Both the position numbers and the translations under genes were made by a program. 15,896 nt of DNA from NCBI GenBank assembly GCA_002403115.1, contig DHHE01000219.1, positions 1 through 15,896 of the forward strand, written 5' to 3'. Positions 7,445-15,300 of the stretch are shown here, one piece after another (the stretch's first letter is position 1; each line of letters opens with the position of its first letter). The DNA is from a bacterium UBP2_UBA4780. Lineage in GTDB: Bacteria; Edwardsbacteria; AC1; EtOH8. The notes beneath the pieces were generated by a model. The model did no database searches. It saw only the letters and a program-made list of their open reading frames with translations, and was not told the origin of the DNA.

Positions 7445-8560
7445 TTAATGACCGATCCGGGCCTCGACTAGGAGGTCCGCTCCTATATTATTATAGGTTA
7501 TTTCCTTGACCGACAAGGCTTTGCCCAGGGTATCCGTCTTCATGCCCGCGCAGGACGGCACGCCGTCCCCTCCGATCAGCCTGGGGGCGTAGAAGAAGGA
7601 GATCTTGTCCACCAGCCCCGCTCCGAGCATCGAGGCCGCCACCCGGCCCCCGCCTTCCACCAGCAGGGTGTAGTACTCGTGCAAACCCATTTTGCGAACC
7701 AGCTTCTCCAGGTCCACCCGTCCCTCGGTATCGGCGTCGATGGTCCACACCTCTATCTCCCGCTTGTCCAGCTCCTTGAGCTTTCCCTCATCCGCCCGGG
7801 AAGTGGTGACCAGGACCGTCTTGGCCGCCGACTGGTCCCATATCTTCCGGTCCAATGCGGTACGGAGGGTGGAGTCGACCACGAAACGGGTTGGCTGCCT
7901 TTTCTCCGGGTTCTCGACCAGCCGCACGGTGAGTTCCGGATCGTCGGCCGCCACCGTGTCCGCGCCCACCAGCACCGCCTCGGACTCCAGCCTCATCCTA
8001 TGGACCCGCTCCAGCGACTCGGGGCATGACAGGCCGCGGGACTCGCCCGACTTGGTGGCTATCCGCCCGTCCAGGCTCATGGCCAGCTTCAGGGTGACGA
8101 ACGGCCGGCCGGTGGTCATGTACTTGCGGTAGACCTCGTTCAGCGTCTCGGTTTCTTTTAAAAGCACCCTGGATTCCACTTCTATTCCCGCCTGGCGCAG
8201 CATCCGGCAGCCGCGGCCGCACACCTTGGGGTTGGGATCGTCCGCACCGTAGACCACGCGGGCTATGCCTGATTTTATGATGGTTTCGACGCATGGCGGC
8301 GTCCGCTTGTCGGTGTGGCAGCATGGCTCCAGGGTGACGTAGATGGTGCCCCCCCTGGACCTTTCCCCTGCCTCCCGGATGGCCTCGGCCTCGGCGTGTG
8401 GCGCCCCGGCCCGCTGGTGATACCCCCGGCCGACCACCTCGCCGCCGCTGACCACCACCGCCCCCACCATGGGGTTGGGCCTGGTGCAGGCTCCGCCCTT
8501 GGCGGCCAGCTCCAGCGCCAGGCGCATGAATCGTTCGTCTGCGTTGCGGTCGGCGGGCAT
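7445..8560 (-). CDS. ribD: Bifunctional diaminohydroxyphosphoribosylaminopyrimidine deaminase / 5-amino-6-(5-phosphoribosylamino)uracil reductase
   Basis: Carries out the second and third steps of riboflavin synthesis after GTP cyclohydrolase II. Residues 1 to about 145 are a zinc-dependent deaminase: TRPNPMVGAVVV (26-37), HAEAEA with H55 and catalytic E57, and LEPCCHTDKRTPPC (77-90) with the zinc cysteines. The Cys-to-Cys loop looks one residue longer than in E. coli RibD. Residues from about 152 to 371 are the NADPH-dependent reductase: PFVTLKLAMSLDGRIAT (153-169), VLVGADTVAADDPELTVR (196-213), and the LLVEGGG motif with LVDKISFFYAPRLIGG. The total of 371 residues is usual. ATG 8560 is the first gene codon after the FMN riboswitch; the only ribosome-binding candidate, CAGGG, ends 7 bases upstream inside the switch hairpin. 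First gene of the rib operon. Confidence 0.98.
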   Translation of the reverse strand: MPADRNADERFMRLALELAAKGGACTRPNPMVGAVVVSGGEVVGRGYHQRAGAPHAEAEAIREAGERSRGGTIYVTLEPCCHTDKRTPPCVETIIKSGIARVVYGADDPNPKVCGRGCRMLRQAGIEVESRVLLKETETLNEVYRKYMTTGRPFVTLKLAMSLDGRIATKSGESRGLSCPESLERVHRMRLESEAVLVGADTVAADDPELTVRLVENPEKRQPTRFVVDSTLRTALDRKIWDQSAAKTVLVTTSRADEGKLKELDKREIEVWTIDADTEGRVDLEKLVRKMGLHEYYTLLVEGGGRVAASMLGAGLVDKISFFYAPRLIGGDGVPSCAGMKTDTLGKALSVKEITYNNIGADLLVEARIGH

Positions 8561-8587
8561 AAAAAAACCCTGAAAAAAGCTTCAGGG
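8561..8587 (-). terminator. Expression platform of the FMN riboswitch: intrinsic terminator abutting ribD
   Basis: Minus-strand RNA forms CCCUGAA (8587-8581), a 6-base loop GCUUUU, and UUCAGGG (8574-8568), followed by seven U that end directly at the ribD AUG. The left arm lies within a 12-base segment (8591-8580) perfectly complementary to 8720-8709 at the 5' end of the aptamer, which would be the antiterminator pairing. As in the B. subtilis ribD leader, FMN-bound aptamer should hold the 5' segment in its first stem, free the left arm, and form the terminator; without FMN the long pairing should prevent it. The right arm also contains the only Shine-Dalgarno-like sequence (AGGG), so the hairpin may block translation too. 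Confidence 0.88.
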
Positions 8588-8605
8588 CGGGCCCTCATCC
8601 TCATT

Positions 8606-8721
8606 CCTTCTCCCATCCGGACTCTCACCGTCGGCCCCGGGTTTTCACCGGGTCAACCCCGCTCGAAGCGGGGTTCGCGGGCTTTGACCGCCGGTCGGGG
8701 AATTGCGCCCCGCCCTGAAGG
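8606..8721 (-). promoter_or_regulatory. FMN riboswitch aptamer (RFN element)
   Basis: The minus strand carries the conserved RFN blocks in order: AATTCCCCGACCGGCGGT, AAAGCCCGCGA, a GC-rich stem-loop (8675-8655), GACCCGGTGAAAA, GGGGCCGACGGT, and GAGAGTCCGGATGGGAGAAGGA. The closing stem pairs CCTTC (8721-8717) with GAAGG (8610-8606). RFN elements bind flavin mononucleotide and shut down riboflavin genes when it is abundant. The position directly upstream of ribD, with a promoter in front and a terminator behind, fits a feedback-off switch for the rib operon. Confidence 0.97.
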
Positions 8722-8728
8722 TAATCTA

Positions 8729-8757
8729 AATATACCGCATGGCGGCGGCGATGTCAA
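8729..8757 (-). promoter_or_regulatory. Sigma-70 promoter of the rib operon
   Basis: The minus strand has TTGACA (8757-8752), a 17-base spacer, and TATATT (8734-8729): a perfect -35, ideal spacing and a -10 one base from consensus. Transcription should start about 7 bases on, near A8722, so the RNA would begin at the first base pairs of the FMN aptamer. The upstream gene's stop is only 22 bases before the -35 element; no convincing terminator for that unit is seen between them. Confidence 0.88.
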
Positions 8758-8779
8758 GGGAAAACCCGGGACGTCGCCC

Positions 8780-9844
8780 CTACCCTATCCTGCCCTTAAG
8801 GCTCAGGGCCCGTTCGATGAGCGACCGGTCCCGCACCTCTTCGCCCAGTGCCAGCAGTTCGGCGACGGTAGCTCGGGCGGCCTCGGTCTCGCCGGCTTCA
8901 ACTTGGATGCCGGCCAGGTCCAGCAGCGCTTTGGCCGCCTCGGTGGCCATCGACCATTCGATCCCGTGATCGGCCGCGCGGCGAAGGCAATCCGAGGCCT
9001 CGGCAGGCTTTCCCAATTCGCTGGCGCAGCTGGCCAGGCAATACAGGGCGTTGAATGTTCCCGGGGCGTCGCCGATCCGCCGGGTGATCTCAAGCTGTTC
9101 CTGATAGCTGTCCATCGCCTCGTGGAACCGTCCCATGTCCGCCAGCAGCTGGCCGATGTTCCCGTGGGTCTGGGCCACCGTCTGCGCCTGGCCCAGCCTC
9201 AGGCCGATGTCCAAGTCGCGTCGGAAACATTCCAGCGCCCGCTGGTGCTCGCCCCGCTCGGCGGCCAGTATGCCCAACCCACCCAGCGCCATACCTATCC
9301 CGGAAACATCCTGCAGCTCCTCGGATATTGTCAGCGCCTTCCGGTAGAACGATTCGGCGGCTTCCATGTCGCCTTCCATCACCGATATATTCCCCAGGTT
9401 AAGCCCTGCCTGCGCTTTATGGATCTGTTGTCCGCTGCTTTCGGCCAGCTCCATTACCCTGCGGAACCCGCACTTGGCGGCGGTCAGGTCTCCCTGGTAG
9501 AAGGCCAGCTTCCCCTTGAGGTTCGTAAGGTTCATCTTCCGCTCCGGGGCAGAGTCGAGGCCGCCGGACTCGTAATCACCGATAAGTTCCCGGGCCTCCC
9601 CAAGCCTGCCCTGGTTGATCCTGATGCCGGCCAGTTCCAGCAGCACTTGGGAGCTGAACTCGGCCTGGCCTGGGATCCCACCCGGTGTCCGGCATTTTAG
9701 AAGGTCGCTTTCCGCCTTTTCCCAGCGCCCCAAAACGCTCAACAGGTGCGCCCGCTTGACTAGGACCTCATGCGGTACCGCCGCGACACTGCCCGCATCC
9801 CCCGGCACGAATATCCAGTATTGGGCCTTCCGGAATCTCGCCAT
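8780..9844 (-). CDS. Tetratricopeptide repeat protein of unknown function
   Basis: A 354-residue protein made almost entirely of about eight TPR-like helical hairpins spaced roughly 38-40 residues apart. Examples are residues 103-137, 142-176 (LGNISVMEGDMEAAESFYRKAL), 182-216 (GGLGILAAERGEHQRALECF), 222-256 (GNIGQLLADMGRFHEAMDSY) and 262-296. The long spacing resembles the TPR_12 type seen after kinase, cyclase or AAA ATPase domains. Here no such domain precedes the repeats, and no signal peptide or membrane segment is seen; the N-terminus (RFRKAQYWIFVPGD) is unremarkable. It could be a stand-alone scaffold or the remnant of a larger regulator. ATG 9844 has AAGGATAAGG just upstream and starts 17 bases after ftsY, so translation looks real. 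Last gene of the smc-ftsY unit. Confidence 0.85.
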   Translation of the reverse strand: MARFRKAQYWIFVPGDAGSVAAVPHEVLVKRAHLLSVLGRWEKAESDLLKCRTPGGIPGQAEFSSQVLLELAGIRINQGRLGEARELIGDYESGGLDSAPERKMNLTNLKGKLAFYQGDLTAAKCGFRRVMELAESSGQQIHKAQAGLNLGNISVMEGDMEAAESFYRKALTISEELQDVSGIGMALGGLGILAAERGEHQRALECFRRDLDIGLRLGQAQTVAQTHGNIGQLLADMGRFHEAMDSYQEQLEITRRIGDAPGTFNALYCLASCASELGKPAEASDCLRRAADHGIEWSMATEAAKALLDLAGIQVEAGETEAARATVAELLALGEEVRDRSLIERALSLKGRIG

Positions 9845-9861
9845 ATCGCCTTATCCTTAGT

Positions 9862-10776
9862 TCATGCCTCGGCGTCATCCCGTCCCAGCAGCCCCTCCAC
9901 GAATTCCTCCGCGTCGAACTCCTGCAGATCACCGGCCCCCTCGCCGGTCCCCGCCCAGGCCACCGGGATCCCCAGCTCCTGGGCTATCGCCAGCACGATG
10001 CCGCCCTTGGCCGTGCCGTCAAGCTTGGTCAGGACGATGCCGTCCACCGGCACCGCCTGGGAGAACAGCCGGGCCTGTGCCAGGCCGCTCTGGCCGGTGG
10101 CGGCGTCCATCACCAGCAGGCCGAGGTGGGGCGCCCCGGGCATCCTCTTGCCGATGGTGGCGTGGATCTTCCTCAATTCGTCCTGCAGGTGCTTCTTGTT
10201 GTGCAGGCGCCCGGCCGTGTCCACCAGCAGGACGTCGGTTCCGCGGGCCTGGGCGGCGGCCACCGCGTCGTAGGCCACCGCCGCCGGGTCGGCCCCCGGT
10301 TTGGAGGCCACCAGCTCGGCCCCGGCCCGATCCGCCCACACCGCCAGCTGCTCCCCGGCCGCCGCCCGGTAGGTGTCGGCCGCGGCCATCATCACCTTGA
10401 GCCCCCGCCCTGCCAGCCGGCTCCCCAGCTTGCCGGCGCTGGTGGTCTTTCCGCTGCCGTTGACGCCCAGGATCAGCCAGACCGCCGGCTTCCCGCCGTT
10501 TTCGCCGCCGGGCGGTCTATAATCGGATTTTGGGGCCAGGATGGCCAGCATCTCAGCCTTCAGACGCTCCAGGGCGTCAAGCTCGGACGGCCCCTGCCGC
10601 ACCGCCTGCAAAAGCCTCCGGGTCCCCTCCACCCCGACATCGGCCGAAAGCAGCAGCCCCTCCAGCCGGTCCAGCTCCCCGGCGGAAAGCGACCGCTTGC
10701 CGGAAAGCGCCCCGGCCACGGCGCCGAAAACGCCGTGGCGCGCCTTGGACAGGCTCTGTTTCAGTGCTCTCAGCAA
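9862..10776 (-). CDS. ftsY: Signal recognition particle receptor FtsY
   Basis: SRP-family GTPase that docks ribosome-SRP complexes at the membrane through Ffh. The 304 residues begin with a short N helical domain (1 to about 85) and lack the long acidic A domain of E. coli FtsY. GTPase motifs are GVNGSGKTT (104-112), DTYRAAA (134-140, more often DTFRAAA), the DTAGR motif (186-190), TKLDGTAKGG (250-259) and GTGEGAGDLQEFDAEEFVEGLL at the end. Length and motif spacing match FtsY rather than Ffh, since no methionine-rich M domain follows. The start is TTG 10776, with GGAG 7 bases upstream lying in the 12-base gap after the membrane TPR gene. It is probably cotranscribed with smc, a common pairing in bacteria. 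Confidence 0.97.
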   Translation of the reverse strand: MLRALKQSLSKARHGVFGAVAGALSGKRSLSAGELDRLEGLLLSADVGVEGTRRLLQAVRQGPSELDALERLKAEMLAILAPKSDYRPPGGENGGKPAVWLILGVNGSGKTTSAGKLGSRLAGRGLKVMMAAADTYRAAAGEQLAVWADRAGAELVASKPGADPAAVAYDAVAAAQARGTDVLLVDTAGRLHNKKHLQDELRKIHATIGKRMPGAPHLGLLVMDAATGQSGLAQARLFSQAVPVDGIVLTKLDGTAKGGIVLAIAQELGIPVAWAGTGEGAGDLQEFDAEEFVEGLLGRDDAEA

Positions 10777-10788
10777 GTCACAGCTCCG

Positions 10789-12330
10789 CTACCTGTTTTC
10801 CGAAGCCTGGCCCAGACGGTCCGATATCCTCTGGATGCGATGTTCCGCCTGGATCCGGTTGCGGGCCTGGGGCTCAAGCCGAAGATACTCGCGATACTGG
10901 TCTATGGCCATGCCGTATCTCCCCGTGTGGTAATAGACATCCCCCAGCGAGGCCCGGGCCGAGGAAAGCCCGGGGTGTATCCCCAGCGCTCTCAGGAAGC
11001 ATTTCTCGGCCGACCCCATGTCTCCCTGGCGGTAGTGATGCTGTCCCAGGTTGTTGTGGGCGATGGCTGAGTTCGGAGAACGAGCCGTCTCGGTTTTCCA
11101 GAAGCGTCCGGGTTCCTGCCATTCGAGACCGCGCCTCAGGGTCAGGCCCAGCATCGCCAGGCACAGAACGGTTGCCAGGATCCGGCGGGGTTTGGCGGAA
11201 AGACCGGCCAATATCCATCCGGCCAACAAGCATACGCCGGCCATCGGCAGGTAAAGGAACCTTTCGGCCATGATGGCCGCAATGGGTATCAGGTTTGAGA
11301 CCGGCAGCAGAAAGATGATGAACCAGGCCCAAGAGAAAAGCGGCCAGCGCGCGGCCCGGTACCTCCAAGCGAGGGCGGTGGCTGTCAGGGCCGCCGCCAG
11401 CCCGGCCATCCAGCGCCAGTCGCCGAGCCAGACTACCGGCGGAATCACGTAGTCGACCCTGAGCCACAGCGGCAGCACCAGCAGCCGCAGATACTGGGCC
11501 AGCGCCCAGAGCATTGTGAGCACGTTGGCGATAAAAGACCCGCCCCAGAAGCCCCGGTGGGCCAATCCCCCCAAAAGCGCCAGCCTGATCGTGAAGTAAG
11601 CGCCGGCCACCGCTGCCCAGATCAGGTACTCCTTCCAACGAGGCTTGCCCGCCGGATGTTTCTTATCGGGTGAAAAAATAACGTCGAGCACCGGGAGCGC
11701 CAGCGGAAAGACAGTGGCCGTCTCCTTGGAGAGAAGGGCAAGGACGTAGCAGGCCAACGCCACGGCCAACCAGGCCTTTTTACCCGATAACAAGTAGCGC
11801 ATCCTGAAAAGCCAGGCAGAGAGCAGGAACAGGGCCAGCAACAGGTCGTCGCGGCCTGAGATCCAGGCGACGGCCTCAACTTGAACGGGATGTAGGGCGA
11901 AAATCAGTCCTGCGATCAGGGGGGCCGGCCCTCCGGGAAGGAGCCGTCCGGCGATGGCGACCATCAGCAGGCAGTTGACCAGGTGCAACGCCAGGTTGGT
12001 CAGATGAAATCCGATCGGCTTCAGCCCCCACAGGGCATGGTCCAGCGCGTAACTGACGTTGCGCAACGGCCGCCAGATGTTGTTCCAGGGGATGGAGGCT
12101 GTGGTGGCCTTGGGGGAGGTGAAGAAGGCGGGCGCGTTGGCCAGGCTGTGGACCGACAGGTTCTCTGACACGAAGAACCTGTCGTCATACATGAAACCGG
12201 ACTTGAGCGTCGAGCCGTACCCGATTAAAACCGCCAGCGCAATTATCATCGTCTGCCGGCGGATAAACGGCTGATTGCCCGGGGCTCCCGGCCGAGGTCT
12301 TGGTCCCTTCTCCCGAGACGAGGCGCTCAA
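10789..12330 (-). CDS. TMTC-like integral membrane glycosyltransferase-type protein with C-terminal TPRs
   Basis: A 513-residue polytopic membrane protein with about ten hydrophobic segments between residues 28 and 398 and two TPR units at about 420-488 (NSAIAHNNLGQHHYRQGDMGSAEKCFLRAL and the next repeat). Recurrent features of bacterial TMTC-like proteins, related to GT-C O-mannosyltransferases, are SGFMYDDRFF with the loop acidic pair D49-D50, RPLRNVSYALDHALWGLKPIG, FHLTNLALHLVNCLL, HPVQVEAVAWISGRDDLL, LLSKETA, and AERFLYLPMAGVCLLAG. GT-C enzymes use lipid-linked sugars outside the membrane; activity, donor and target here are unknown. The TTG start at 12330 lacks a good ribosome binding site; ATG 12249, just before the first membrane segment, is a fair alternative. 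It lies 35 bases after smc and 12 before ftsY. Confidence 0.85.
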   Translation of the reverse strand: MSASSREKGPRPRPGAPGNQPFIRRQTMIIALAVLIGYGSTLKSGFMYDDRFFVSENLSVHSLANAPAFFTSPKATTASIPWNNIWRPLRNVSYALDHALWGLKPIGFHLTNLALHLVNCLLMVAIAGRLLPGGPAPLIAGLIFALHPVQVEAVAWISGRDDLLLALFLLSAWLFRMRYLLSGKKAWLAVALACYVLALLSKETATVFPLALPVLDVIFSPDKKHPAGKPRWKEYLIWAAVAGAYFTIRLALLGGLAHRGFWGGSFIANVLTMLWALAQYLRLLVLPLWLRVDYVIPPVVWLGDWRWMAGLAAALTATALAWRYRAARWPLFSWAWFIIFLLPVSNLIPIAAIMAERFLYLPMAGVCLLAGWILAGLSAKPRRILATVLCLAMLGLTLRRGLEWQEPGRFWKTETARSPNSAIAHNNLGQHHYRQGDMGSAEKCFLRALGIHPGLSSARASLGDVYYHTGRYGMAIDQYREYLRLEPQARNRIQAEHRIQRISDRLGQASENR

Positions 12331-12365
12331 TTACGCACCAGATCGATTAAGGATTCAGGGCCGGG

Positions 12366-15300
12366 TTACTGGAACTTCACCGAGACCACCTTGGAGACGC
12401 CCAGCTGCTCCATGGTCACCCCGTACAGCCGGTCGGCGATCTCCATGGTCCGCTTGTTGTGGGTGATGACCATGAACTGGGTGCTGCCGGTGAAGTCCTT
12501 GAGCATGGCGCAGAAGCGCTGGACGTTGGCGTCGTCCAGCGGGGCGTCCACCTCGTCCAGCACGCAGAAGGGCGCCGGCTTCACCAGGTAGATGCCGAAC
12601 AGCAGGGCGATGGCGGTCAGGGCCTTCTCCCCGCCGGAGAGCAGGGTGATGGACTTCATGTTCTTGCCCAGCGGGGTGGCCAATATCTCGATCTCGGCCT
12701 CCAGCGGGTCGTCGCTTCCCGCCAGGCGGATGTCGGCCTCGCCCCCGATGAACAGCCGCTGGAAGATCTGGACGAACCCGGTCTTGATGCCGTCCAGGGT
12801 CTGGAGGAACATGGCCCGGGCCGTCTCGTCGATGCGCTTGATGGTGGCCGCCAGGTCCTCCTTGGCCGCCAGCAGGTCGTCGCGCTGCTTGGCCATGAAG
12901 CCGAACCGCTGCTCCTCCTCCTCCAGCTCCTTGAGGGCGTCGAAATTGATCCCCCCCAGCTTCTTGATGCGCAGGCGCAGGTCGGCGATCCGTGGCCGGG
13001 CCTCCTCCAGGCTGGCCCCCCCCGGCGCCGGCAGCCCCTCCAGCTCGGTCTCGTATTCCTCGGCGATTCGCCTTTTGAGGTTCTCCCGGTCGTTGGCCAC
13101 CCGGCCCTGCTCCAGCTGGGCTTGGGACAGAGCGCTTTGCAGCTCCTCGCTCTCCAGCCTGGTGCGGTGCAGGGCCTCCTCGGCCGTCTTCATGGCCGAC
13201 AGCGACTGCTGCCTCTGCTGCTGCTGGGCCTCGCGGCGGGCCAGCACCCGGTCCCGCTGGGCCGACCGTTCCTTCAGCTCCAGGCTGATGCCCTCGTCCT
13301 CCTGCTGCAGCTGGGAGATGTTCCGCCCGGCCTCCTCGTCCAGGTTCCTCATCTGCTGGATCCGCTCGATGGTCTCGGTGCGCCGGGACTCCATGTTGCG
13401 CAGCTCCTGGCGGGCCTGCTCCTGTTCCGCCTGGGTCTGGGCCAGGCCCAGGGTGGATTGGGAGACGGACGCGGCCAGCTCCTCCCGCCGCTGGTCCAGC
13501 CCGGCCAGTTCGCGGTCCCGTTGGGCCAGCGATTCTCCCTCGTCGCGGTTGCTCTCGTCGAACTCCATGGTCGTCTGGCGCGACCGGGCGATCTCCGGCT
13601 CCAGTTCCTGCAGGGTCGCCTCGTGTTTCCCGACAAGCTCGGCGATCCGGCCGGCCCGGTCCCGTCCGCCCTGGACCCGGGCGCTGATGGCGGCCAGCTG
13701 GCCGGTTATGTCCGAGGCCTGGGCCTGGTAATCGGCCGACTGGGTCCGGGCCGTCTCCAGGGCCCGGCGGGCCGCTTCCTCGCTTTGGCGGGCCTCGTCT
13801 ATCTGGCGTGCGGCCTGCTCCTGCTTCTGGCGGGAACGACCTATCAGCTCCTCCAGATCGCCCAGGCGCTGCTGGCGCTCCAGCAGTCCGAACTGCCCGG
13901 TGGCCAGGGAACCGGTGACCATGCCGCCCCAGGGCTCGGCCACCTCCCCGGCCCGGTTGGCGATGCGGCAGCCCGGATGGCGTTGCCGCAGATCCGCCAG
14001 GTCGGCGCCGTCCGAGGCTATCAGGGCGTCGCCCAGAAGCCTTTCGATGAGCGGCCTCAGGCGCTCCGGACAGTCGACCAAGTCAGCTGCCGGGCCATCG
14101 ATGCCCTCGCCGCCCGGCAGGCTCCGGCCGGCGGCCGGCTCGAGCGTGTCCAGGGGCACCAGTGTCGCCCACCCGCTTCGGCCGGACCGCAGGGCCTCTA
14201 TCGCCCTCCTCATGGCTTCCTGGTCGTCGACCGCCACCCAGTGCAGCCGGTCGCCCAGCAGCGACTCCACCGCCCGCTGGCACCCGGACCGCACCGTCAT
14301 GGCCTCGGCCAGCGGCGTCACCCTGCCGGCCAGGTCGGCCAGACCGGTCATCAGGTGCTGGACCCCCTGGTGGTAGCCCTCCCTCCGACGCTGCAGGTCG
14401 GTGAGCAGCTCCCTTTCCTTCTCCAGGCTGGCGGTCTCGGCCGAGACCTCTGACAGCAGCCTGCCCTGTTCCCCGATCCGGCCCTGCTTCTCGGCGATCC
14501 TGGCCTCCAGCCCGGCCTCCTCCTGGCGCAGGGCCAGCAGGGTGTGGGCCACGGCCTGCTGGCGCTGGCGCAGTTCCGCCAGCTGGCGCTCCTGGGCCTC
14601 CAGTTCCCGCCCCAGCCCTTCCTGCTCCTGGCGCAGGGCTTCCAGCTCGGACGCCGCCCCCTGCTGCCGGCTCTCCAGTCCGGCCAGCCTTTCCCGGTTC
14701 TCGGCCGTCTGCCTGACCGATTCCATCAGCTCGCGGCGGGCCTCGGCCAGGGCCGTCCGCCCCGAGGACAGTTCGGCATCCATGGCCGCCAGCTCGGCCT
14801 GCCGGGCCCGCAGCTGGTCGGTCCTCTGCAGCAGCTCCTGGGAGGCGGCCGTCATCCTCTCCTGTATCCCCCGGGACTGGGCCTCGTACTGGGCCATGGC
14901 CGCCAGCAGGGACCTGATCTCCCGCTCCCTGGCCTGCATGGACTGCTCGATGCCCGCCCGTCGCTCGCGGATGACCGCCAGCTTGTTCTCGGCCTCGCGG
15001 ATGGCGTCGGACACCTCGGCGATCTGGTCCTGTATCTGCCCGATCTGCCCCTCGTTCTCCTCCAGCAGCTCCCGGGCCCGGGTGATCTCCGTCTCCCGCT
15101 GGTCGAGCTCGGTGGTCAGTTCCGCCCGCCGGGCGTTGGACTGCTCAATTATGGAGGCCTGCTCGCGCTCCTCGCCGGCCAGCCGGTCCCGGTCCAGGGC
15201 CGCCACCTTCAGGTCCAGCTCCCGCAGCTCGGCCCGGAACTTCTCGTAAACCCTGGCCTTGCCGGCCTGCCTCCGCAGCGACCGCAGCCTTTTCTCCACC

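Noticed and set aside
8561..8722. First reading of the switch as an FMN-activated (ON) design, because the terminator's left arm also pairs with the 5' end of the aptamer
   Set aside because: The aptamer's own closing stem is CCTTC/GAAGG (8721-8717 with 8610-8606). The 12-base pairing is therefore the antiterminator, as in B. subtilis ribD, and the logic is the usual OFF switch.
8758..8779. Intrinsic terminator for the smc-ftsY-TPR unit between the TPR stop and the rib promoter
   Set aside because: Only a 3-base-pair GGG/CCC stem with a short T run is visible, too weak to call.
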